Shown here piece after piece: positions 23,461 through 34,800 of a stretch of DNA of 64,000 nt; the stretch's first letter is position 1, and each line of letters opens with the position of its first letter. The stretch spans positions 8,931,296-8,995,295 of the forward strand of contig OX637292.1 in assembly GCA_951799445.1 (NCBI GenBank), read 5' to 3'. The notes below the pieces were generated by a model. The model saw only the letters and a program-made list of their open reading frames with translations, searched no databases and was not told the origin of the DNA. The position numbers and the translations under genes are program-made. Source of the DNA: Pseudisothecium myosuroides (lineage: Eukaryota > Streptophyta > Bryopsida > Hypnales > Lembophyllaceae).

Positions 23461-24228
23461 TTAAATTTGACTCACACATGCCAAAACATTGTATAATGAG
23501 GCAATGGTCTTCCCTATGTTGAGAAGATATTATGCCTCCCTAGATGCGTGTGAGGAACTTATCAAATAATCTAAAGATTATTGTTGATTCAAGAGCTGTA
23601 TAAGACAATTTTGTTCATTGTCGCAATCCCCTTTTCAAAAACACAAAAGGTACCTCATAACATTCAATAGCATGCACTTTCACTACCTTGACTCTAGAGT
23701 ACATGGCTTAGAATATTTCAGACCCATTAGTAGCTAACTAGACAGGTGGAAGCTCAATGTAATGAGAAGGGTGCGTGAAGGAAAGGCATTGGACATGAAG
23801 GCTACTAAATACCATGCCTGCCTCATTGCTAAGGGAGGCAACTCATTTCCGACCACTTAAGCAATTATATACATCTGGAGGTGGGTTTCTTCAGTAGGGA
23901 AATTTTTCGATACGCGGAAATAGAGTCCGGAAGGTTTTCATAATTTTCCAGATTTTTATTCTTTTTTAAATATAATTATTGTGAATTTTTCAACGGACGA
24001 TTCTATTCCTCTCATACCGGTGATATAGGGCTTGCTATTTCCGACCATGGGCTGAAAATAAAATTGACCAAGGGGTGTTACAATATTAACAATCTTGAAG
24101 CCAATCAAAATGAGCCACATCTGCATCAAAGATTGCGCCATAATTAATCACTATTCATCTCCTTCTGAGCAAAAAGTGAACAACCTACTTAGCAAGAATG
24201 GGAGGTGATAAGGAATGGGTTGCCTCCT
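23461..24228. other. Unassigned DNA with a possible LTR remnant
   Basis: On the minus strand TGTAACACCCC occurs at 24083-24073, a common start of plant Ty3/gypsy LTRs, followed by about 250 bp of GC-richer sequence ending around 23.83 kb. No second end or target duplication is visible. The rest shows no gene. Confidence 0.3.
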
Positions 24229-24232
24229 ATAA

Positions 24233-25153
24233 TCCCTAAAGTTCTATGACTATGTTTTCACTGAAAACATTCAAAAACTGCCATTTTTAATAGAAGTACA
24301 AATTTTTTGAAAAAAAAACTTTTTTGACACATGTGACCATAGTATCTTATAGTAAACTAGTTTTAGAAGATGTGGAAAAAATTTCAGAATTTTCCACCAT
24401 GCGGATTGGAAGATATTAGCATTTGAATTGGCAAAAATACTTTTTTTGTCCTTGTGAAAAATAGGGCAGCTGCCCTTTCCAAGGTCACAATTGTATGAAA
24501 AAATGTCCAAAATGGTGGTGCTTCTTTGAATTATTTTTTCTAAACAAGTTGTCTACATGCTTAAATAATTTCAAATCGTTTGAAATTGTACAACATATAC
24601 AAAAAAAATAGTAAGTAGAAAAAAGTAGAAAATGATCCAAAATACTAAATTGTTAAGAATTTAATTATGGAATTGAAAAATGTCAATCCCAGTGGTTGTA
24701 ATTTTGTAATAAACAACCTTCATCTATGATTTTCTTTTTTTTCAAAAAATATTAAAAATTGAGTTAAATAAACAACTTCAAAATTTATTTAAGAGTACAG
24801 AATCCATAACTGCCCGCAAACTAAAAAACCTCGTAACTTTTGACTCATTGGTCAAAATGGAATGATTCAAAGCTTTCCACGTATATATAACTCGAGAAAA
24901 CCAATTTCAAATTTTTAATTTTTGAAAAAAGTGTTTTTTTCTTATCTGCCCGGATTGCCTGGCTAGTTAAAAAAAAATAACATATTTGGCCATAATTTTT
25001 TACTCCTATTTCCAAATGGCATGAAATTTAGTGCATATGAAAGATATTCCTCACGCCCACCTTCTATTAAAATTTCAGCTTAAAAATCTCTAATTACACA
25101 TACTTGTCCAAAATTTCTATACAACCAAATAACGCATGCCAGTCCTTTAGGGG
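24233..25153 (+). mobile_element. TTAA-family element in an ATAA site (921 bp)
   Basis: It begins TCCCTAAAG and ends CAGTCCTTTAGGGG, flanked by ATAA on both sides (24229-24232 and 25154-25157). The four-base duplication is kept although the target differs from TTAA. The interior is shared with the outer element at 21.6-23.5 kb. Confidence 0.72.
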
Positions 25154-25389
25154 ATAAACAATGTTAAATGCATTGACTCAATTTTTGAGGTCAGTGTATG
25201 TCTAGGCCTACAGCTATTATCATTGGCTCAACCTTTTCATATGTAAGTTTTTATTTTATTTTAAATAAATGAAATGGAATTTCATTGCAAAAGAAAGAAT
25301 CATATGTAAGGTAGTCTAATCTAAAAGCAAGCGGCCTCTTCAAATCAACCCTATGTTTAGGTCTGAAATGGACATTAGGTGGTCCTTAA

Positions 25390-26324
25390 CCCCTAAAGGC
25401 CCAAGGCCTTTTTTCTGCCAAAAAACCATCAAAACTGCCATTTCTATAGCAAGGAGTAAAAAAAAATGAAAAATGTTTTTTTTTCACATCTAACCGTAGG
25501 ATCTTAAACCTAACTAGTATGAGAATGTGTGGAAAAAATTTCAGAATTTTTGACCGCTCAGATTGCAAGAAATCTGCGTTTAAAGTGGAAAAAACAAGTA
25601 TTTCAGCACATTGCGGGATTAGATTTTTTGACTTTAAACATTTTTCACTTAAAATTTTTGCACTATAGAGTTTTGTGCTTCAAATCTTTATAGTGGAGAA
25701 TTGAGTTGAGAGTCTAGGAAAAAAAATAATATTCGAAAAAACTTAATTATCATTCCTAAAAAAATTATTAAGTAGAAGTAGGTACGAGATAGAAGGAAAA
25801 TCTAAAACATTAATATATTTTAGATGAAACTAAAATACACTAATCCCAATGGTGAGATTGTTCTAGCAAATAAACTAAACCATGAGAATTTTTTTATTTT
25901 TTTAAATTGCAAAAATAGCATTTAGAAATTAATTTTCAAGTTATTTTTTTCAAGAAGATGCTCTAATTGCCCGAAAAACAAGAATGTCCATAACTTTCTC
26001 ATACTAAATCCAAATGAAATGAATCAAAGCTTTCCAGATAGACAAAAATATAATCTACAAGAAAAAAAATATATAAAAAAAAAAAATCAATTTTTTGCCA
26101 AATTTTTCTTGCTGCCCGGACTGCCCAGTTACAAAAAAAAGTAACATATTTGGCCATAACTTTTGACTCCTATTTCCAAATGTGCTGAAATTTAGTGCAT
26201 ATGAAAGATATTCCTTGCGCCCACTTTCTATTAAAATTTCAGCTTTAAATATGGAAATCTCTAGTCACACGGACCTGCCCAAAATTTCTATACGGCCAAA
26301 AAACGCAGTCCGGTCCTTTAGGGG
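25390..26324 (+). mobile_element. TTAA-flanked element (935 bp)
   Basis: CCCCTAAAGGCCC...GGTCCTTTAGGGG between TTAA at 25386-25389 and 26325-26328. Closely related to 21854-22769 and 51030-51961. Both termini lead into conserved blocks (ACTGCCATTTCTATAGCAAG on the left; AACGCAGTCCGG on the right). No transposase. Confidence 0.88.
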
Positions 26325-26689
26325 TTAAATGGACCTCTCAAGCCATTGAGAGAATTGAGAGAAAAACATTATTTATTGCAAGAGCCAATCATTGGCCTTC
26401 ATCTACTCAAATCACTTTAGAAGTTGCAAGTGGTCGGATTTTGGAAGACCTAGGGTCACAAATAGGTGCCTACAACAAATTCTTTTTGAAAATTCATAAG
26501 TAATTCAAAAATGATTCAAAAAATATGAAACCACTTGTATTACGTTCCACATCCATTTTTCTTTCTCTGAAAAATGATTCAAAAATATTTCTATTCATGG
26601 AGACCTGTGAAAAAGGCAGACCAGCCCTTAAATGGTCGCATTTAGAGCATATTACCTTAAGTTAATGGGCCGAAAGACATGTAACAGAA

Positions 26690-26890
26690 TGGAAGCTTAC
26701 TCGGCCTCTCTTCTGCGCTGCGTTTTGGCCTCCTTCGATTGTCCGTCTTGTCTGTCTGTTTCTTTTGTCTGTTCCTTGTGTCTGTCCTTAGTGCGTTCCT
26801 CTGATGTCCCGCCAGGCCACTTGTGGCTGGTGGTCTTGTAATTCTTTCCATGGCAATGAAATCCCGTTTCATTTGTTTCAAAAACAAAGA
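26690..26890 (+). mobile_element. 3' end of a LINE
   Basis: A GC-richer segment ending in GGTGGTCTTGTAATTCTTT, then AATGAAAT...TTTCATTTGTTTC and an A-rich tail. This is the usual 3' terminus of plant L1-type LINEs. Similar ends occur at 38.3 and 50.0 kb. Only the tail remains. Confidence 0.5.
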
Positions 26891-27865
26891 AGAAGAAAGG
26901 AAGCTTACACAGAGAACGGATTCCTCGTTTCTGACTTCTGAGAGAGTCTGAACCAGATCACCGTTATAGCCGTCTACAGCTGACAGTTTGACGTCAGCTG
27001 CAGCCTGTTACGAAGTACTCCGTACTCCATATTAATTTACGGTATCCGCGGGGCACATTCTAAACACAATTATGAGCATGTGACGCACAATCTGCAGCCG
27101 AAGAGAAACACCACTCGTTCAAAAGAATAATCCCTCTCGTGCCAAAAAAAATCTGACAAGAAACTACCTCGAATCGCGTCTTTCTCAGACAACAATTAAA
27201 CCTCTTCTGATGAAATCAATCACGTGCTTAAGCTTAGACTAATAACCAGCTCCTTTCTGTGCCGCAGCCTGCCAATTGTCCATCGTTAACCCTGCCAATT
27301 GTCCGTCGTTAGTCGTTACCCTGAGTCACATATGTTTGCAACCTAGATATGCACTCCAGCAAGGAGATCCTGTATCAGGTAGGACCACCTATACCGGATC
27401 AAATTTCAGAACAGAACAGATGAGGAGCAGCGTGAGGCAATGGACATTTTTCTCATGTAGAGAGAAGAAATATTAGGATTGTGAATTTTTTGTAATTTTA
27501 TTGTCGAAATTGAAATTACTATGAATTTTGCGAGGCAAAAAATGTTCCAAACCCATTATCACTCTCTCTAGTCTTCCAATTCCGATCATAGTCGAACTAC
27601 TTTCCCACTCACTACTTCTTACTATCTTGCTCACTACTTCTTGCACACTTCGGGACATGTGGCATGATCTTAATTGTCCCAAGCTTGAAAAGGAGAAAAA
27701 CACACATTCCAAGGAGAAAAAAACACATTCCATGCTTGGATACCCTTCCTGATCTGAAATAGCGCATCCTACATCTTTGCATAGCTCTGTGATCTGGAAT
27801 GGGTGGTTCTACCTTAGATTAAGTGCAAGTGAGATTGAACACAGCTACACAACCGGAATGCACCG
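26891..27865. promoter_or_regulatory. Upstream region of the oxidase gene, no gene seen
   Basis: Moderate-GC DNA leading to the tandem array. Short frames only. A duplicated phrase CCTGCCAATTGTCCATCGTT/CCTGCCAATTGTCCGTCGTT occurs near 27268 and 27290. May include distal promoter sequence. Confidence 0.3.
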
Positions 27866-28047
27866 GACACTGGCCCAAAATAAAAGCCCTGAGGACACTG
27901 GCCCAAAATTATAAGCCCTGGGGACACTGGCCAAAATTAAAAGTCCTGGGGATACTGGCCAAAATTATAAGCCCTGGGGACACCGGCCCAAAATAAAAGC
28001 CCTGGAGACACTGGCCCAAAATAAAAGCCCTGGGGACACCGGCCCAA
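27866..28047 (+). repeat. 28-bp minisatellite (about 6.4 units)
   Basis: Units of about 28 bp built on GACACTGGCCCAAAAT + AAAAGCCCTGGG are repeated six times with small changes. The array interrupts the longer repeat that follows, since the phrase CACAGCTACACAACC occurs just before it and again inside each long unit. Confidence 0.9.
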
Positions 28048-28054
28048 CTCAGTG

Positions 28055-28682
28055 CAGATACACAGCTGCACATCGAGAGTAGTTAGATTCACAGTTGCAG
28101 AACAAGAGTGTAGCTCGTTTCACAGTGCATAACAAGAGTGTGTCTAGATCCACAGCTGCGTGTATAAATTAAGTGTAAGTGAGATCGAACACAGCTACAC
28201 AACCAGAGTGCAGATACACAGCTGCACACCGAGAGTAGTTAGATTCACAGCTGCGTGCACCGAGAGTAGTTAGATTCACAGTTGCAGAACAAGAGTGTAG
28301 CTCGTTTCACAGTGCATAACAAGAGTGTGTCTAGATCCACAGCTGCGTGTATAAATTAAGTGTAAGTGAGATCGAACACAGCTACACAACCAGAGTGCAG
28401 ATACACAGCTGCACACCGAGAGTAGTTAGATTCACAGCTGCGTGCACCGAGAGTGGTTAGATTCACAGTTGCAGAACAAGAGTGTAGCTCGTTTCACAGT
28501 GCATAACAAGTGTGTCTAGATCCACAGCTGCGTGTATAAATTAAGTGTAAGTGAGATCGAACACAGCTACACAACCAGAGTGCAGATACACAGCTGCACA
28601 CCGAGAGTAGTTAGATTCACAGCTGCGTGCACCGAGAGTAGTTAGATTCGCAGCTGCAGAACAAGAGTGTGTCTAGATTCAC
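28055..28682 (+). repeat. About 185-bp tandem repeats containing TATA-like boxes
   Basis: The phrase CAGATACACAGCTGCAC starts units at 28055, 28211, 28398 and 28583 (periods 156, 187 and 185; the first lacks about 31 bp). The first three units each carry TATAAATT (28163, 28350, 28535). The fourth is partial and stops about 40 bp before the ATG of the oxidase gene. Transcription probably starts within or near this array. Confidence 0.88.
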
Positions 28683-28721
28683 AGCTGCCTGAGTGTGATC
28701 ACAGGCACAATTTGGAGCAAA

Positions 28722-30676
28722 ATGTCTCGGAAAGCTGCGCTGGTGGTATTCGCAATCGCAGTACTACTGCACCTCTTGTCAGTCCTGGCGGTAGCCCAAG
28801 CCGAGGACCCAATTGTGAGTGAGGGCTTGACGCACCGCGACACCAGCACGACGCTCTACTCGGCTTCCACCTTCTTCAAATGCACTTCAGATCTGCACAT
28901 CACCGTAACGAGCACCAACGAAATCAGCTCCCTTATCAAGGAGTACACAGCCAAGGGCAACCCAGTGAAGATCCGCGCCACGCGCCGTGGGATGCACTCT
29001 GCGTCAGGGTTCGTCTGCCCAGGGAAACGCGCTAGCACCAAGTTGGAATTCGAATTCAACGAGAAGAAGGAATCCACAGAGGATCATCATGGATCCGTTA
29101 CAGCAATCCACTTGCTCCTCCACAGAATGAACCGCGTGGTGGACGTCAACAAAGAAGCTCACCAGCTCACAGTCGAAGCGGGAATGACGCTGCTAAGTCT
29201 TTTAGAAGCGGCAGAAGCAAACAACATGTCGGTACCAGTAGGGGCGCCCTCTGTGTACGCGAACCTCACCGTTGGGGGGGTAATCTCCGCCTCCGCACAT
29301 GGCCCAGGCTCCTCTCTTGGTGAAATCGTGACGAAGCTCAAGTGGGTGAACGCCAAGGGGGAAGTGGTGGTGAGTGATGTGGGAACAGAGGAAGGAAAGG
29401 GCTTACTTGGGGGACTGGGGTTGATGGGAGTGGTGACGGAGGTGACGTTCCAGCTGGAGCCGTGGTCGAGGACGGAAGTGGAAGTGAGAGACGATTTGAA
29501 TGATGAGGGGATGGTGGTGGAGTTGGAGAGGATTATGAGGCAAGAGACGAAGATTGTGCTGGCGATGTGGCGACCGGAGCTTGGGATTTATAGAAGCGTT
29601 TTGTACAAGACTGTGAGGGAGGGAGAGGGAAAGGAAGGGGTGCCGGCGCTTGAAGTGAATGGGACAAACGTGTTGGTGTCGGGAATTGGAGAGGATGTTG
29701 CCAGGGCGGTGAGTGAGTTGCAGGCGGCTTGGGGGAATGATGTGGCGGATGACTCGGAGGCCGCGGATGGTTTGAATGCAGGTGAGTGTAAATCTCATTG
29801 TCTTGTTTGAAATTTTCCGTTTCCTGTTTGAAGTATCTGTTTGCTAACCCTGCCCTCCTTGCCTACCGTGCAGCGGCGTGCAGCGTAGCACAATCGGGAA
29901 TGCGCAAACCCATTTTCCACGACAACAACAACCACCCCACCACCCACGCCACTCTCCCCACCAACCGCGTCCCCTTCTCTCCCGAGTGCTTCCCCAACTG
30001 TTTCTGGGACCCTCACCACACCGGCGTCGTGGTCCCCACGGCTGAGTTTGCCATCAAACGCTCCCTATTGTCCTCTTGGGTCCACGACGTCAAACGCATC
30101 GTCCTCTCGGAGCTTTCCGAAGTTTCTTCCCGCATCCCTGGACATGGAAAGGCCTGCTTACCTGGTTCTTTCTTTCTCCGCTTCAGCTCCGGATCCTCAT
30201 CCCCTCTCTCGACCAGCACGGGCAGTGAAGACGTGGTTTACGTGCTATGGATGCCCATGGCGTCGGCAAGGACTCCGAGGAAGCCAGGGAAACACGCCCC
30301 CGTGTGGGAGACGATTGAGCAGTTGAGTCTGTGTAAGTACAAAGGACGGCCGTCGTATGGGCAGAACCATGAGAGGATTTTTAGGCATCCGAAGTGCCAT
30401 GTGAGAGAGAACTTCCCGGAGGAGAGCTTTGATAGGATTAGGAAGTTGCAGGATAAGCATGACCCGGAGAGAGTGTTTGAGCCGGAGCTTTTCGAGATGA
30501 TTGTGAAGAAGAAAGGGCCGGAGTATGGGAAGCTGTGTGCGTTGGAGCAGTGGTGTTTCTGTGAAGAAGACGAGCATTGTGCGGAGAGGCATGCGTGTGT
30601 GGCGTCGCCTGTGTTTCCGGAGTACAAGATTTGTAAGGTGGTGGTTGAAGCGGGGACGGGGTACGATGAACTCTGA
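28722..30676 (+). CDS. L-gulonolactone-oxidase-like secreted flavoenzyme
   Basis: Two exons, 28722-29781 and 29874-30676, joined by a 92-bp GT-AG intron (CAG/GTGAGT donor), give 620 codons, a normal length for plant GULLO proteins. The N-terminus (LVVFAIAVLLHLLSVLAVAQ) is a signal peptide. Next comes a PCMH-type FAD-binding domain (about residues 45-240) with TVEAGMTLLSLLEAA, LTVGGVISASAHGPG and GLGLMGVVTEVTFQL. The second exon carries the ALO C-terminal domain with GRPSYGQNHERIF in place of the animal HWGKN-type motif, then the plant-specific cysteine-rich tail (CALEQWCFCEEDEHC...C). The family oxidises sugar-acid lactones toward ascorbate or analogues in the wall or apoplast. The exact substrate is unknown. 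The ATG was chosen because it starts the signal peptide; the in-frame GTG 27 bp upstream is not needed. Confidence 0.9.
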
Positions 30677-31864
30677 AGGTGGAAGAGAGGAAGAGACGAT
30701 CGTGCGGGTAAGGTGTTGCATTCCAGGGGTAGGGGTAGGGTTGAAGAAAGAATCCTTATGTGCAACACTCACGATGAGCTCTGATTCCAAGAGACGATCG
30801 GAGAGTTTTTTGCATTCAAGAGGATATTAGGATTGACGGAAGGATCAATTCAGCGGGATGTCAATCAGGATTTAGAGAAGATGTAGATGCTTGTTCAACA
30901 TGCACTTTTTTGCAAAACCCGAGAGAATGCATGAATAGGCACTAGCCATTTACAAGTTCCACAACCTAGAAGTGTCGAAATATAGAAATCAGAAGCACTC
31001 ATGAGAATAATAACTTAGATTTCTGGGGTAAGAGACAGCAGTTGGTATTCTGGAGTGAAGGAAAGCTTTGAAACTGGTCACTAAAAATTAATGCGTACGC
31101 TTTTAGCGACAAAGAGAACCTTGGAAGGCCGGAAGCGATGGAATCAGTGACAATGTGCTTGAGTCTTGTTTTAACATGGACATAATGCCTGAATCTATGT
31201 GTGCAAGGGTTGAATATACATTCACAACTGTGAGGTTTCACTTTCATTTCAAAAGTGCATCTTGGATAATCAGGAGGGAATTAGGCAGCTTTCCATCTAA
31301 GGTAAACTGTAGACAAATCCAATATCATCCCTGGAGTGTGAGACAATTTGTCAAATGAGAGGAATCCAAGCACAGTACTGTACTGTTTCTCAGTCTATAT
31401 TTTTCACTCGTGACCCATTGCACTAGACTGCACTTATCAATCTCGTTCTGTGTACACTTGCGACGTTACATCCACAGTTTCTCTTGATCAACTTCATGCG
31501 ACATTCAATGTCTAGTCTGGATAACGGTTAGGAATAAAAGGAAATGGCAACAAATCTCAATAAAGAGTGCATAGTCCAGCCGATTCACTTCATCACAGGG
31601 TGGTTTGTGTGAGCGAAACAGAGAGAATAAAAGACAAAGGAAAGAACAGCCTAAGAAAAATCAATGGACGTATCTACATGCAGAAAAGAGCAGCAGTCTG
31701 ATGCACAATTATTCACCAGATCGATGTACCTGTTACAACGATAATCACAGCAACGGAATATGAGGAGAATCGCGAACGTGGAGTATGAAGAGAGACCACC
31801 GCCATAGCCAAGCAAGTGCATGTTGCACGACGACAGGATGATAGTTGCATCAGAGAGACTTCTG
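30677..31864. other. Intergenic between oxidase and DYAD genes
   Basis: The tails of two converging genes lie on either side. No conserved frame. Likely 3' untranslated regions of both. Confidence 0.5.
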
Positions 31865-34800
31865 TTAGTTCAGAGCGGGACTGATGCCATGAGGAATTCC
31901 GGGAGATACAGAAAGAGACAACGACAGGGAGAGCGCTGGGTTGGATTGTTCCTCGCCTAAGAAGCTGCATTGCCCCAAATTGCTTCTAGCCGTGTCGATT
32001 TCGCTGGTCATCAGAGGTAGAGTTGGCAAAGGAAACTGAGGTGCCATGGCCATACAACCAAACATCGTCGCCATGGTCGCGGCAACTTTCGATTCCGCAA
32101 TAGACCTGATGGAATGGTTTACAGAGGCCATCGGTGAAGACATTGGTATCTCCATGGAAACATCCCCAGTGCCACCTTCAAGTATTCGCAAATCCACTGT
32201 CTGCTCTCGCCTAGACATGGAAGGATTGTTCGTCGGGAGGACTTGAGTGACATTCAGCATGTTGGGCCATAGAAAACTCCCCGGCGGACGGCAAATGGTG
32301 AATCCAGTGGACTGGCTTGTAAACATGGGCTTGAAATTCTGCGCTCGACTTAGAACCGTGACAGGCGGCCCACCATCGTGTGTTTTCATCGTGCTCTCCG
32401 AGTATTTCTTCTTCTCATTCAAATGTTCTGGTTGGTTCACAAGATTGTAGTTCGAGAGAGCCTGTGAAAGTCCATCTGTGTATGGAGCCGAATGACCCAC
32501 CATAAAACCGCCGTTTCTGCTATGGTTTGCATGCGAACACTGTCTCATGGAAGCATCTTGCTTTGGAATGACGAAGTCGTGGATTACCGGCTTCGAAGTA
32601 TCTGAAGGTTGAGATTCAGGTGACCTTTGTGTCATGCTCCCGGTTTCATCACCCCCTGAGAGCATGAGGGGCAGAGCGTTTCCAGGATCAAGTGGATATC
32701 TCATCGGTTTGGCCTTTATGGGTGGCACGATTCCAAGTGTATTTATGATGTGGCTGACGTCCACCTGCAGTATATATAAAATCCAGAAATTTGTGTCCTT
32801 AAAAGTTTCAGGAGATCTACGTTACAGAAACACTGGAAAAAATGACTTGCAAACAAACAGACTTTCACTGATTTCATGGGTTTCTGAATGCTTTTTCTGG
32901 CCTTAACTTCACATTGTAATGTAAAGACTTTTCGAGCTGAAGCAATGCGAAAAGATAACTCAACGAACAATCTACCTGCATCATAGCAACCGTCTTGCGA
33001 ACATCTTGGAGCTGACTTTCCAGGTCATCTTGGTTGCCAGACGGTGAACCAATTTCCTTCAGTGGTTTTCTATCCTGTCGACACACAATTCCACAGTGAT
33101 GTGCACTATATATTCTGGGTTGTCACCTGCCATCAGATCATTTGCATCATGCATGTAGGGTGCAAAAAAGATTTTAAACCAACGACCATGCACTTGAGAC
33201 ACTCCTGCTGTGTTTTCCCTTAGGTACTGAAGCCAGGACAAAATAGGATCATGGTCAACCTCGTACCTCACGTGTCTTTGGCACTGCACTCTCGAGATTT
33301 TGAGACCTCTCCATCGTGATGCCCATGTTAGCGCTGCCATTTCACGACGTTTCGATCTAGGAGTCAGTGCACAGAAATGGGAAACACCAATAGAAAATGG
33401 AATGTCGCTGATCTTAGTTGTGCACCGGCAAATACTACGGGAGTGAAAGCCAATTAATCAAAGAGCTGCTATTCTCAATTCGATCCTGTGCTCATTAATT
33501 CATATGCACAAACTCTAGGTCACATGTTGGATGTTCCTGACAAGGAATGGTCCCTAGCCTGATGATGCATAGAGCGGTTGGAATCTTGCTACTGTCGAAT
33601 CAGTGCCTATTGCTCCTAGTACATTCTCACCCTGATTTGAGTTCCTGATGAGATGGCTGCTCCATACTCCTCATATCGCTTTTAAATTGAATCATGTCCA
33701 TTCTAATCCGGCCCTGCCAAGAAAGTGTAGTGTTCCAATGTCAAATGCCTCACATCATGTCTTCAATTTATCAATGGCTGATTCAGGCTCCGTCTGTTGA
33801 AGCTACTGATCATTATGTATGAAGCTAGCTTAATCCAAGTGATTGCACTAGGGTACTGAGTTTAAGTATATTAATTGGAAGCGATGTCAAAGCAGTGACT
33901 TTGAGCCGAATTACATATCTGGACGTAATCATCTGGTCCAGAAGGATATTAGGGCCAGGATATCAAGCAAGCTTAATTTATGAATCGACCTCATTCACAT
34001 TACCAAACGCACCTGAATCGGATTCCCTTCCTCTTCGGCTCTTTCAGGCACACGTAACCGATCGTCGTAGGAGATACTTAGGCTGGGTAACGAACCCCTC
34101 TGGTTGGATGCGGTGATACTCCCACAAAGAACCTTCATTTCACTGAATCACAGCTCCACGTTGTCAATTGATAATTCGACGTCACAGAATGATAGCATCA
34201 AACAGAAGGGTGGAGGCCCATATACAGTACATACCTTTTCAGTCTCTCCACTGTCTCCTTCAATTTCTTCATCTCAGCAGCTTCGGCGGAAGTCATGCCA
34301 CGAATCAATTGCCAGTTTCGGTCGGGCAGCTTGTCCCCCACTTTCCATTCCGCCGGAGGAATCCATGACGGATCCTCGACTCCAGCTGCTTTTCGCAATT
34401 CCATCAGGTTGGCATGCTCAAGCCAATATTCCATTGCCCCCTCCGAGTTGTGTCTGCGACGAAAACGCTGGCCGGTATTGACCACTGTATCCGTCATGTG
34501 TTTCAGTAGGTGATCAAGTAATCCAGTGTCGCCAATGTGTTTTCGTGCTTCCTCACGTAGCGCAGGTCTCAGAATGGGTCTTCCCGGGGCAGTCTTTCGC
34601 TCAAGCATGATTTCGATCAACTTCAGCTGGGCGATTTTGTACCTGCCAGAATATATATATTCACTTAGGATGTAGAACAAAAAATATTTCAATTCCACTG
34701 GTACCTTGAGATACAAGGCCCCCCTCAGGTGATCATTTCGAACGGCATTGTGGCACCATAGCTCAAAGGAGTCGGATCGTAGAAAAGCCCACTAAGAAAT

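Noticed and set aside
23956..24141. 61-codon minus-strand frame
   Set aside because: Overlaps the suspected LTR remnant and has no protein features.
27866..28682. Spaced repeats as a possible CRISPR array
   Set aside because: Units are contiguous tandem repeats without unique spacers, in a plant gene promoter.
29403..29798. 131-codon frame antisense to the oxidase gene
   Set aside because: Low-complexity His/Arg/Pro-rich mirror of the coding strand.
34712..34798. Open stretch (WAFLRSDSFELWCHN...) between DYAD exons 1 and 2, preceded by a TTAG and followed by AAG/GTACC
   Set aside because: Including it breaks the phase with the RYKIAQ exon, whereas joining exon 1 directly makes the family motif RWSCER-YKIAQ in frame. 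Treated as intron.
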